From a virus, in the IMG/VR virus record IMGVR_UViG_3300046507_000576, positions 1-62,280 of that record: a DNA stretch of 62,280 nt; one strand, written 5' to 3'. The notes below the pieces were generated by a model. That model was given only the letters and a program-made list of their open reading frames with translations. It had not been told where the DNA came from and searched no databases. Position 1 is the stretch's first letter. Every line of letters begins with the position of its first letter. The translations under genes and the position numbers were made by a program. Shown here in pieces: positions 23,165 to 32,646 of the stretch.

Positions 23165-23587
23165 ATGAATGACCTGACCAAAGCCCCCAAATTTGACCTG
23201 TCGTCGATCGACACGATCGCCGATGCTAACAAGGGCGCAGCCATCGAGCTGTTCCACCCGACTACCGGCGTCGACCTGGGCATCACGGTCTACGTGCTGG
23301 GCAAGGACAGCGACAAGTTCCGCCAGGTCCAGGCCACCCAGGGCCGCAAGCGCACCCAGAAGCTGCAGAAGACCGGCTTCCGCATTGGCATCAGCGCCGA
23401 CGACATCGAGCAGGACGCGATCGAGCTGCTGGCGGCGGTCACGACCGGCTGGGAGAACATGGTCATGGGCGGCAAGGAGCTCCCGTTCTCCACCGAGAAC
23501 GCCGAGGTGGTCTACACCAAATACCCCTGGATCCGCGAGCAGATCGACGGCGCCGTCGGCGACCGTTCGCGTTTTACTCCGGCCTGA
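23165..23587 (+). CDS. Tail assembly chaperone, short form (G-like)
   Basis: 140 aa. Lies between tail tube and tape measure, the invariant slot of the G gene. Contains KFRQVQATQGRKRTQKLQKTGF and DIEQDAIELLAAVTTGWENM, typical of this chaperone. Coats the tape measure while the tail grows. It ends RF-TPA-stop right at a TTTT run where ribosomes can slip back one base. Confidence 0.85.
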   Translation: MNDLTKAPKFDLSSIDTIADANKGAAIELFHPTTGVDLGITVYVLGKDSDKFRQVQATQGRKRTQKLQKTGFRIGISADDIEQDAIELLAAVTTGWENMVMGGKELPFSTENAEVVYTKYPWIREQIDGAVGDRSRFTPA

Positions 23588-23943
23588 TAGGCGAGCTTCT
23601 CGAGCATGCCCGCGGGGAATTTCGGCTTGACGTCCGCCAGAAGGACGGGGCCACCCTGCGGGAACACCTGCTCAGCGTCGAGAGGCAAACGCGCATCAGG
23701 CCCAAGGAGCTCGACGTACCGCCGTGTCCCAGCGAGATGGCGTACGTACTGGAGTGGTTCTACGAACTGCACCAGGAGCGAGCGGGAGGCCCCCTCGGGA
23801 CCGGGGAGGCCCTCAGCAGTGAGAAGCTGGAGTCCTGGAGCCGCCTCAACGGCATAAGGTTGGTGGCCTACGAGCTGGAGGCCATCCGGCGGCTCGACAG
23901 ACTCTTCATGTCAAGGCAGTACGAAAAGGAAGAGACTGAATGA
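23165..23943 (+). CDS. Tail assembly chaperone, -1 frameshift product (GT-like)
   Basis: The frame one base back is open from before the short form's stop to 23943 and has no convincing start of its own. Slippage on TTTT at 23572-23575 would join ...GDRSRF to YSGLIGELLEHARGEF and then ~115 more residues rich in helices (YVLEWFYELHQ, LVAYELEAIRRLD). This is the conserved G/GT arrangement of long-tailed phages. The slip site is a simple T TTT, not a canonical double heptamer. Total about 259 aa. Confidence 0.75.
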
Positions 23944-26900
23944 CCGTCGACATCGCAACGCTAGGACTCGCGGTCGACTCGCGCCCGGTGGCACGTGCCA
24001 GGGACGAGCTCGGCCGCTTTACTTCATCCGCCGGTCAAGCCGAGGGGGCAACCAACCGCCTCGGCGGTGCGACCGACGCCCTCGCCGGCCTCTACAAGAA
24101 GCTCGCTGGGGCCTACGCCGCCTACAAGATAGCCGACCACGTCCGGGACTCTGCCATGCTGGCAGCTCGCTACGAGACTATGGGCGTCGTCATGCGCGTC
24201 GCGGGCAACAACGCGGGCTATACCAACGCCAAGATGCTGGAGCTCCAGAAGAGCCTCCAGGCCACCGGCATTTCCATGCTCCAGTCGCGCGACGCGCTGA
24301 CCCAGCTGTCCACCGCAAACATCGACCTGTCCAAGGCAACGGACCTCGCCCGCATCGCGCAGAACCTAGCGGTGGTGGCAAACAAGAACTCGAGCGAGGC
24401 CCTGGGGGACCTGATCCACGGCATCAAGTCCGGGCAGTCGGACGTGCTCGCCAACCTCGGCCTGCAGGTAAGCTTCGAGTCCGCGTACAAGGCCCAGGCA
24501 GTCGCGTTGCACACCACGACAGAGAAGCTCACCGAGCACCAGAAGATGGTCGCCCGGACAAACATCGTGATGAAGGAGGCAGCCTCCTACAACGGCATCT
24601 ACGAGGAGTCGCTGTCGACCGCTGGCAAGCAGCTGGCATCGATGAAGCGCTACTTCGAGGACCTGAAGGTGAAGGCCGGCGAGGTCTTTCTTCCGGTGCT
24701 CACCAAGCAGGTCGAGGACCTGACAAAGGCCCTGAAGGCAGCCAACGCCGAGGTGGACAAGCAGGGTGGCAAGGGTGGCAACTTCGAGCAGATCGGGGCG
24801 GGCCTCCTCTGGGTCTACGACAAGGTGGCGCGTGGCACCGTCGAGGTCGGCGCCAAGCTGAGCGGGATCATCGTCGGCCTGGCTTCCCAGATCAAGGGCT
24901 TTGGCGAGGCATCCAAGCTGCTGCTGACCGGCGACTTCTCAAAGGCCTGGGAGGCATTCCGTAAGGGTGCTGAGGGCAGTGCCAACGCGACTGCCCAGGC
25001 GCGGGCCTTCAACAACGCCATGGCCGAGGCCGGCCGGACGGCCAAGCTGACGGCCGAGCAGCAGGCCGCTGCCGACAAGAAGGCCAAGGAGGCGGCCGAG
25101 GCCAAGGAGCAGGCGCGCATCAAGGCGGGCGAGGTCGCCCTGGCCGCGAAGGAGAAGCAGGAGAAGGCCCAGGCTGCTCAGGAGGAGGCTGACAAGAAGG
25201 CTAAGCAGGCTGCCGAGCACATGAAGGAGCAGTACAAGGAGCTTCTCAAGACGATCGGGGAGAAGACCGCCGCCGAGATGATCGCCCTGTCCACCCAGGG
25301 CCAGCTGACCGAGGGCCAGGAGTACGCGGCCAAGGTCCTCGACGACCTGCGCACCGGCGTGCTCAAGCTGAGCGACGTCGAGAAGCGCCGCCTGACGGCC
25401 AAGCTCGAGGAATACCTCCTGGCCGAGCAGGCCCGCAAGCTGGACGAGGAGCAGCGCAAGGCCGACGAGGACCGCCTCAACGCGTCCACGCAGGAGCTGC
25501 AGTCCATCTCCGAGGCCAACGCCAAGCTGAAGGAGCAGATCGAGAACTACGGCCTGTCCACCCAGCAGATCAACCTGAACACGATCGCCAAGCTGAAGAA
25601 CCAGATGCAGGACCCGCACCGTGACGACGCGGAGATCGCCGCCATGGAGGCCAAGGTCATGCTCCTGGAGGAGCAGAACAACCTGCTCTACGACGTCAAC
25701 AACAAGGAGCGTGGGACCAAGTTTGCCGAGGACCGCAAGCAGGCGGTCGAGCAGGCCATGAAGGACCACGTCGAGCAGGCCAAGAAGACCGAGGAGACGA
25801 TCGACAAGACGTTCCACGACGGCTTCGTGGCGATGCTGGCCCAGGGCAAAACGTCCTGGACGTCCTGGACCCGTGGCCTGGTGACCACTTTCAAGGCCTC
25901 GGTCGCCGACGAGCTCTACAAGCTCTTTGCCAAGCCGTTCGTTGTCCAGCTGATCGGAAGCTTCGCGGGCATGCTCGGGTTCAATACGAGTGCGTTTGGA
26001 GCCTCCGGGGGCTCTTCTGCGGGCATGGGCTCGGGCATGGGCTCGGCCGGCGACGCCGTCAGCCTGGTGCAGAAGGCTACCAGCATGTATAACTCCCTGA
26101 AGGGCCTCGGCAGCAGCTTTGCCGGCAGCATCGGCAACGGCATCTCCTCGCTGGGCACTTCCCTCGGCTCCAACTCGCTCCAGAGCATCGGCCACGGCAT
26201 GAACGGCTACGCTCCGACTGGCGAGATGGCTGAGGCGATCGGCGTCAACCCGGCATACGCCCAGTTTGGTCAGTACGCTGGCAAGGCAGTCGGCACGGTC
26301 GGTGGTTACATGGTGGGCTCTGCCCTCAACTCTGCCATCTCCGGGAAGTACGAGACGGGCAGCGGCTTCATGAAGGCCGAGAAGGTCGCCACGGCGATTG
26401 CCGCCTACGTCAACCCTGTCCTGGGGGCCGTGGTCGGCGCGATCGGCGGCGTCATCAACCGGGCCTTCGGCATGGGTCCAACTGAGCTGAAGAACCAGGG
26501 CATCAGTGGCAACCTGTCGGCCGCTGGGGCTACCGGACAGACGTACCAGCAGATGCACCAGGACGGCGGCTGGTTCCGCAGCGACAAGGACTGGACCGAC
26601 AAGACGGCCTTCACGACCGAGATGACCAAGCAGTTCACCGAGGGCTTTGACTCCATCAAGACCTCCGCCACCCAGGCCGCCCTGGCCCTGGGGGTGTCGA
26701 GCACCGCCCTGGACTCCTACTCCAAGGCCTTCGACATCAAGCTGACGTCGGACGCGGCTGCCAACGAGAAGGCGATCGCTGACTTCTTCTCGGGCCTGGG
26801 GGACGAGATGTCCAAGCTGCTGGTGCCTTCCCTGGACAAGCTGTCCAAGTACGGCGAGACAGCGGCCGTGACCCTGTCGCGCCTGGCCGACGAGTTCAAG

Positions 26901-28202
26901 GCGACTGACCAGGTGGCAACCCTGCTGGGTAAATCGTCGGAGGTCCTCTTCGGAAAGACGGGGCTGGAGTCGGCGGAGGCCCGCGAGCGGCTGATCGCCC
27001 TGGCCGGCGGGGTGGATGCCCTGGGTGCGAGTGCCGCTGCCTACGCGCAGAGCTTCATGACCGAGGCTGAAAAGCTGGCGCCGGTCGAGAAGGCCGTGTC
27101 TGCGGCAATGGCCTCCCTGGGCTACGCGAGCGTGACGACCCACAAGCAATTCAAGGAGGCGGTCGATGGTCTCCTGTCCTCGGGCGCGGCGGCAACTGAA
27201 GAGGGCGCCAAGAAGGTGGCAGGCCTGCTGGCCCTGGCGGCAGCGTTCAACCAGGTCCACCCGGAAGCCAACGACGCGAGCGCGCGTGAGGAGGCCGAGA
27301 GGACCGAGAAGATCGCCGCCGCACGCCAGGCCCTGAGCGAGGCGTACGACCGCGAGTCGAGGGCCCTGCAGGACACCCTGGCGCGTACCAAGGACCTGGT
27401 GCGCGGGCTGAAGAGCCTGACCGACTCGTCCAAGCTGGGCTCGCTGTCGCCGCTCACCCCGGAGCAGCAGTACGCCGAGGCCCGCCGCCAGTTTGAGGAG
27501 ACCGCCAAGGCCGCCAAGGCGGGCGACACGGCAGCGCAGGACAAGTACCAGGACGCCTACACGGCCTTCCTCCAGGCGTCGCAGCGGGTGAACGCCTCCT
27601 CGTCTACCTACGAGAAGGACTTCAACTACGCGCAGACCGTGACCGAGGGCCTGGCCGACGTCGTGCGCACCCAGATGTCGGATGCCCAGAAGCAGCTGGA
27701 CACCCTGAACCTCATGGTGTACGGCCTCGTGGACATCAACTCCTCGGTGCTCTCGGTCCGCGACGCGATCGGCCAGCTGGTTGGGCTGACGGCACCGCAG
27801 GCAACAGCTCTCCCGGCGTTGTACCAGGAGCTGCTGGGCAGGGCGCCAGACGAGCAGGGCCTGGCCTTCTGGACGAACGTCATGCTGAGGGGCTTCTCGC
27901 TTGCCGACGTCCGCCACGACATGATGCAGTCCGAGGAGTACAAGTCGACGCACCCGGCTGCTACAATAGCTGCAGCACTCGCCCCGGCGATGCAGCCAGT
28001 GGTTGACCAGCTGGTCGCGGTGCAAACCGAGCTGGCAAGCCTGCGGGCGGAGCAGCAGGAGCAGACGGGCGACATGATCCAGGCGGTTGCGGTCTCCGGC
28101 GAGAGCACGGCGACCACGGTTGCCGAGGCCGTGTCAACCCCAACGGTGTCTTCCGGCCTCGGCTGGAAGGCTAAGCAGAACATGATGGAGGATTACCAGT
28201 GA
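23940..28202 (+). CDS. Tape measure protein
   Basis: 1420 aa. N-terminal phage-tape region (LGLAVDSRPVARARDELGRFT...), long charged coiled coils (residues ~370-620), a Gly/Ser/Ala-rich hydrophobic middle (~640-870) and a C-terminal part with a DUF4214-like module at ~1290-1340 (YQELLGRAPDEQGLAFW...SEEY). Sets tail length; at roughly 0.15 nm per residue the tail would be near 210 nm. Overlaps the chaperone stop. Confidence 0.92.
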   Translation: MTVDIATLGLAVDSRPVARARDELGRFTSSAGQAEGATNRLGGATDALAGLYKKLAGAYAAYKIADHVRDSAMLAARYETMGVVMRVAGNNAGYTNAKMLELQKSLQATGISMLQSRDALTQLSTANIDLSKATDLARIAQNLAVVANKNSSEALGDLIHGIKSGQSDVLANLGLQVSFESAYKAQAVALHTTTEKLTEHQKMVARTNIVMKEAASYNGIYEESLSTAGKQLASMKRYFEDLKVKAGEVFLPVLTKQVEDLTKALKAANAEVDKQGGKGGNFEQIGAGLLWVYDKVARGTVEVGAKLSGIIVGLASQIKGFGEASKLLLTGDFSKAWEAFRKGAEGSANATAQARAFNNAMAEAGRTAKLTAEQQAAADKKAKEAAEAKEQARIKAGEVALAAKEKQEKAQAAQEEADKKAKQAAEHMKEQYKELLKTIGEKTAAEMIALSTQGQLTEGQEYAAKVLDDLRTGVLKLSDVEKRRLTAKLEEYLLAEQARKLDEEQRKADEDRLNASTQELQSISEANAKLKEQIENYGLSTQQINLNTIAKLKNQMQDPHRDDAEIAAMEAKVMLLEEQNNLLYDVNNKERGTKFAEDRKQAVEQAMKDHVEQAKKTEETIDKTFHDGFVAMLAQGKTSWTSWTRGLVTTFKASVADELYKLFAKPFVVQLIGSFAGMLGFNTSAFGASGGSSAGMGSGMGSAGDAVSLVQKATSMYNSLKGLGSSFAGSIGNGISSLGTSLGSNSLQSIGHGMNGYAPTGEMAEAIGVNPAYAQFGQYAGKAVGTVGGYMVGSALNSAISGKYETGSGFMKAEKVATAIAAYVNPVLGAVVGAIGGVINRAFGMGPTELKNQGISGNLSAAGATGQTYQQMHQDGGWFRSDKDWTDKTAFTTEMTKQFTEGFDSIKTSATQAALALGVSSTALDSYSKAFDIKLTSDAAANEKAIADFFSGLGDEMSKLLVPSLDKLSKYGETAAVTLSRLADEFKATDQVATLLGKSSEVLFGKTGLESAEARERLIALAGGVDALGASAAAYAQSFMTEAEKLAPVEKAVSAAMASLGYASVTTHKQFKEAVDGLLSSGAAATEEGAKKVAGLLALAAAFNQVHPEANDASAREEAERTEKIAAARQALSEAYDRESRALQDTLARTKDLVRGLKSLTDSSKLGSLSPLTPEQQYAEARRQFEETAKAAKAGDTAAQDKYQDAYTAFLQASQRVNASSSTYEKDFNYAQTVTEGLADVVRTQMSDAQKQLDTLNLMVYGLVDINSSVLSVRDAIGQLVGLTAPQATALPALYQELLGRAPDEQGLAFWTNVMLRGFSLADVRHDMMQSEEYKSTHPAATIAAALAPAMQPVVDQLVAVQTELASLRAEQQEQTGDMIQAVAVSGESTATTVAEAVSTPTVSSGLGWKAKQNMMEDYQ

Positions 28203-29698
28203 AGACTGACGCACAGTGGGCCGCCTGGCTCGCGGACCCGCTGGCCAGGAGGGTAACCCTCCTGGACGTTACGGCGCTGATCGGCGCCACCGAGACGCCG
28301 ATCTACCTGAGCCTCGGGGCCGACTACACGACGGCCCCGACGGACACGCCCGCCAACACCACCTACCAGGGCATTGCCTCGGCCGGGACCCTCTTCACCG
28401 AGGAGCTGGCCCTCCCCCTCCCAGGCTCGCGCCCCGGAGGGGGAGGCCTCTCGTCGGGCCGCGTCACCGTGTCCAACCCAAATGGCGTGCGCTACGCCTG
28501 GTTCGACTACGTGTGGGCAAACCGCCGCGTGGTCGGCTGGCTCGGCGACCCCTCCTGGCCTTTTGCCGACTTCCGCATTATCTTCGATGGCACGGTGGCA
28601 GACATTGCCCCCGACACCGATGCCTTCGTGCTGAAGCTCGGGGACAAGCTGCAGCGCCTGAATGGCCCCCTGTCCGAGGTGAAGGTGGGGGGCAACTCGA
28701 CCAACAAGGACGAGCTGGTGCCGAACATCTTCGGCGAGGTGCACAACGTCCCGCCCCGCCTGGTGGATGCAGCCCAGCTGAAGTACCAGGTTCACAATGG
28801 CCAGGTCGAGGGCACCATCGAGGTCCGTGCGAACGGCGTGCCGGTCGACATCTTCAACAGCCCCTCGACTGGCACCTTCCGCCTGAAGCTCGACAACCAG
28901 GGCGGGCAGATCACGGCCTCGGTTAAGGGCGATGCCCCGGGTGGCGTGTACTCCAACACGGTCTCGAAGCTGGTGCAGCGCCTCATCACCGCCTACGGCA
29001 AGGCGTCCGACAGGCTGTCCACCGCCGACCTGGACCTCACCAACTTCTCCAGCTTCGACACGGCACACGTCCAGCCTGTCGGCCTGCCTGCCTTCGACCG
29101 GATGAACGTCGTCGAGGCGTGCCAGACCCTGGCCGACAGCGTGGGCGCCGAGCTGGTTGCCTCCCCGGACGGGAAACTGCGCCTCCTGAAGGTGGCTTTG
29201 CCGCCGACGGGCCCGACCCGCTCGATCTACCCCCAGGAGATCGAGGAAGGGTCCCTCCAGCTGGTGGACCGCACCGCCGCGGTGGCGTCGATCAAGCTGG
29301 GCTTCTGCAGGAACTGGGCCGTGCAAGAAGGCCTTGAGACCGGGATCCCGGAGCAACACAAGACCATGTACGCGACCGAGTGGCTCACGGCGACCGCGGT
29401 GGACGAGACGGTTAGGGTCAACTATCGACTGTCGAGCGACCCACCAGAGCAGCAGGATACCTGCCTCCTTCGGCGCGTCGACGCGGCCGCGGAGGCTGAC
29501 CGCCGGCTGGCCATGTGGAAGACTCCCCGCAAAATCTTCGAGCTCACCGTGCTGCAGAGCGCGATGGACGTCTCCCTCGGCCAGGTCGTGACAATCTACA
29601 ACAAGGACTACGGGATGGTCAACGGGGTAAACGCGCTCATAATTGCCCGAGGCGTCGACACCCGCACGCTGCGTACCCACCTCAGGATTATCTTATGA
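28199..29698 (+). CDS. Tail tip / baseplate hub candidate
   Basis: 499 aa, strand-rich. It follows the tape measure with a four-base overlap, the usual place of distal-tail and hub proteins. Contains VTLLDVTALIGATETPIYLS at the N-terminus and NVVEACQTLADSVGAELVASPDGKLRL in the middle, a helix-strand layout seen in phage hub domains. No catalytic motif seen. Confidence 0.6.
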   Translation: MKTDAQWAAWLADPLARRVTLLDVTALIGATETPIYLSLGADYTTAPTDTPANTTYQGIASAGTLFTEELALPLPGSRPGGGGLSSGRVTVSNPNGVRYAWFDYVWANRRVVGWLGDPSWPFADFRIIFDGTVADIAPDTDAFVLKLGDKLQRLNGPLSEVKVGGNSTNKDELVPNIFGEVHNVPPRLVDAAQLKYQVHNGQVEGTIEVRANGVPVDIFNSPSTGTFRLKLDNQGGQITASVKGDAPGGVYSNTVSKLVQRLITAYGKASDRLSTADLDLTNFSSFDTAHVQPVGLPAFDRMNVVEACQTLADSVGAELVASPDGKLRLLKVALPPTGPTRSIYPQEIEEGSLQLVDRTAAVASIKLGFCRNWAVQEGLETGIPEQHKTMYATEWLTATAVDETVRVNYRLSSDPPEQQDTCLLRRVDAAAEADRRLAMWKTPRKIFELTVLQSAMDVSLGQVVTIYNKDYGMVNGVNALIIARGVDTRTLRTHLRIIL

Positions 29699-32646
29699 CC
29701 GTCCTCTCCTTTGTGAACGACCGTGACGCGCTCATGCAGGCTGCGACGAATCGGGGCTCGATTGCCCCGGACGCGGGCATCATCCTCCAGGGCACGTCGT
29801 CCACCTTCCACCGCCACAACGACGGCTCGGTGGACCCGGCAACCATCACGGTGGCAGCGCAGCTCTACGGCGTTACGGGCCCAATCACCTTCTCCGTCCA
29901 GGGCGCAACCCTGACCAACGTCACCGACAAGACGGCCGACGTGGCCTTCTCTAGCCTCACGGGCACCACGGCCGTCGTGACCGCTACGGCCGCAAACGCG
30001 GGCTCGCCCAAGGCCCAGTCGATCATACTTGGGACCGCGGCCGACGGCACTGTGGGCCAAAACGGCTCCCGCGGGGCTGGACAGTACTTTGCCACGGGGT
30101 CCACCTGGTCCGACATCGTCGCCTCTGCCGCCGTGCCGAACAGCACCCCGGTCAACAATGACGTGGTGACCATCTCCAACGGGTCTACCTACGCCCTGAC
30201 GAAGCGGTACGACGGCACCAACTGGATTGCCCTGGGCGCCGTGTACGACGGGAGCCTGTTTGTCACGGGCTCAATTTCGGCCAGTAAGATCGACTCGCGC
30301 GGCCTGACCATCAAGGATAACGCTGGCAATATCATCCTCGGTGTGGGGTCTTCCTTATCCGATTCCTACGTGCCGCCGAGCGCACAGAACAGTCAGCTTA
30401 CGCCTGCTATCAACGCTGCTGCAACGACAGCCACATGGTCCAGCGTCACCGGCACCGGCAAACCCGCGGACAATGCCACCCGCAATACCATCACCTCGTC
30501 AACAAGTGCGCCAACGTCGCCTACAGACGGCGACATCTGGGTCGACACGAACACCCCGGTGACGATCAAGACGCGCGTGGCCGGCGCGTGGGTGGTGGGC
30601 GGCAAGGTACCGACGGCCCTCTCGCATGTCGACTCGACTGCAGACACGAAACTGAGCGGAATCGCGGTCGGCGCGACCGCCAATGTGGTATCGCAGGGCG
30701 TGCTGGCGTCGCGCCCGGCGGGGGCCAATGGCGACTTCTACTACGCCACCGACACGACCACGCTGTACCAGAAAGTCGCCGGCGCCTGGGTGGCCGCCGC
30801 CAACAACTATACGAACACGAACCAGCTAACAGACGGTGCGGGGCTCGGTCAGACGGCCACCTGGAGCAACGTTGCAAATCGCCCAGCCGACTCGGCGATC
30901 TTTAATTCCTACCTGGATCCGAAGATCGCAGCCGCCGGCATGACGACGTTCAACCAATGGAAGGCATGGGAGTTCAACAGCACTCTGGATGGCTGGACTT
31001 ATCTCGGGATGAGCCCTCCGACGATTGGGGCCAATTCCCTCACCATCACATCGAGCGGCACCGACCCGATACTGTACAGCCCGACCATTGCCCTCAACGG
31101 CGCGGCGTATGACAAGGTACGCATGCGCGTCAAGCGCCTGAATAGCACAGGTATCGGCTGGGACGGCTCCCTGTTCTGGAATAACGCGAACCATGGCGAT
31201 AACGGCAACTATGGGCTCGGAATTGCAGATACGACCGTTACGGGCCAATGGGTGATACTCGAGTGGGATATCACCAAGGCCACCAACTACGCCGACTGGA
31301 AGAACGTCACGATCACCAAGCTGCGGATCGACCTTGGCACCACTGCTTCCGATTCCTTCGAGATCGACTGGATCGCGGTGGGCCGCTACGGCGTCGGTTC
31401 GGACGAACTCGCTGCCGCCGCTGCTGCCGCTGCAACGACCGCCTCGTGGCCGAACGTCACCGGCACTGGCAAGCCTGCGGATAACGCTTCGGCAGACCTG
31501 AAGCTGGTGGCTCGGGGTAACGCTTCAGTAGTTGGCAACACCGCCACCAAGACCGCAGGCACCGCTAACTGGACGGATGCTGACGTCTACAGTGTGGACA
31601 GCTATACGGGCGGAGCTTATGCCAGCGCCATTGCCACGGCGAATAACAAATCGCTGATGTTTGGGTTGAATAGTGACCCGACATCCGACATGAGCTACTC
31701 GTCCCTTGACTACGCGTGGTTTCTGCGTTCGGACAACGTGCTCGAAATCTACGAATACAATGCGTCCAAGGGTAGCTTCGGCAACTACTTGGCGGGGGAT
31801 GCCTTCGTGGTTTCCTACGACGGCTCCAAGGTCCGATACCTGAAGAACGGGGTGGTCATCAAGGAGACTACCGTTGCTATCACGGACCGCCTCTATTTCG
31901 ACAGTGCCTTCCAGGACGTAGGGGCAAGCATTAGCAATATCCGCTTCGGCCCAATGTCCAGCAACAACTGGTCAAACGTTGGGGGTAGGCCAGATGACCT
32001 GCAAAATCTGTACGTAAAGAGCAGCTTTGAGGATGGTCTCGCGCTGCCTTGGCAGGGCGGGGGCGGTCAGGCGTTGTCCGTGGTTTCCGTAAGTGGCCAG
32101 CCCTTCACCAAAGCGCTGCAACTGATAATGCGCGACCATCACGACTACGCAAATACGTTTTCCGTCGTGCCGGGGGAGACCCTATACGTAGAAGCATGGA
32201 TGGACGCCTCCACAACCTCGGGTAACGTTGCAGTGGGCTTCCGATTCGACTCTGCGGACGGGGTGCCTCTTACTTGGGTGGGGGTGGGCAGATCGGCGGG
32301 GCAAGGTTGGGCCCGGATGGCCGGAAAGATAGACATTGCTCAGACCTACACAGTCAACGGCACCGTCTACAAACCAGCACGAGCAATCCCTTGGTGCCAA
32401 ATTGACCTCGGCTCCAGCTTCGGAACAGCTCGGGTGGCGGGTCTGCGTTCCTCCCGCTTTCAATCGGGTGCAACCGCTGGGGCTACACTGGGCGTGAATG
32501 TCAGTGGCGCCGTTACCAACGCCAAGGACATCGCAACCAACCTTGGCACGTTCAGCTCAGGTGGGACTGCTCGCACTGAAATTAGCGACCTCGGTATCCG
32601 GGTGTACACCGGGGGCGCGCTCCGTATCAAGATTGGAGCCCTTTAA
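29695..32646 (+). CDS. Large tail fibre / tip attachment protein
   Basis: 983 aa. N-terminal ~200 residues are Ig-like and tail-binding in look (ITVAAQLYGVTGPITFSVQG), with a SGSISASKIDSRGL segment common in tail-tip proteins. Four copies of a W-S/P-x-V-x-G-x-PADNA element follow (near residues 245, 385, 585 and 760) separating strand-rich domains, each probably a carbohydrate-binding jelly roll. The last third has lower GC than the rest, suggesting domain exchange. Likely host recognition. Confidence 0.7.
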   Translation: MTVLSFVNDRDALMQAATNRGSIAPDAGIILQGTSSTFHRHNDGSVDPATITVAAQLYGVTGPITFSVQGATLTNVTDKTADVAFSSLTGTTAVVTATAANAGSPKAQSIILGTAADGTVGQNGSRGAGQYFATGSTWSDIVASAAVPNSTPVNNDVVTISNGSTYALTKRYDGTNWIALGAVYDGSLFVTGSISASKIDSRGLTIKDNAGNIILGVGSSLSDSYVPPSAQNSQLTPAINAAATTATWSSVTGTGKPADNATRNTITSSTSAPTSPTDGDIWVDTNTPVTIKTRVAGAWVVGGKVPTALSHVDSTADTKLSGIAVGATANVVSQGVLASRPAGANGDFYYATDTTTLYQKVAGAWVAAANNYTNTNQLTDGAGLGQTATWSNVANRPADSAIFNSYLDPKIAAAGMTTFNQWKAWEFNSTLDGWTYLGMSPPTIGANSLTITSSGTDPILYSPTIALNGAAYDKVRMRVKRLNSTGIGWDGSLFWNNANHGDNGNYGLGIADTTVTGQWVILEWDITKATNYADWKNVTITKLRIDLGTTASDSFEIDWIAVGRYGVGSDELAAAAAAAATTASWPNVTGTGKPADNASADLKLVARGNASVVGNTATKTAGTANWTDADVYSVDSYTGGAYASAIATANNKSLMFGLNSDPTSDMSYSSLDYAWFLRSDNVLEIYEYNASKGSFGNYLAGDAFVVSYDGSKVRYLKNGVVIKETTVAITDRLYFDSAFQDVGASISNIRFGPMSSNNWSNVGGRPDDLQNLYVKSSFEDGLALPWQGGGGQALSVVSVSGQPFTKALQLIMRDHHDYANTFSVVPGETLYVEAWMDASTTSGNVAVGFRFDSADGVPLTWVGVGRSAGQGWARMAGKIDIAQTYTVNGTVYKPARAIPWCQIDLGSSFGTARVAGLRSSRFQSGATAGATLGVNVSGAVTNAKDIATNLGTFSSGGTARTEISDLGIRVYTGGALRIKIGAL

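Noticed and set aside
24939-28025. 1028-codon open frame on the minus strand
   Set aside because: It is the mirror of the tape measure gene in a GC-rich, codon-biased region; its product is Leu/Arg/His/Gly-rich with no domain pattern.
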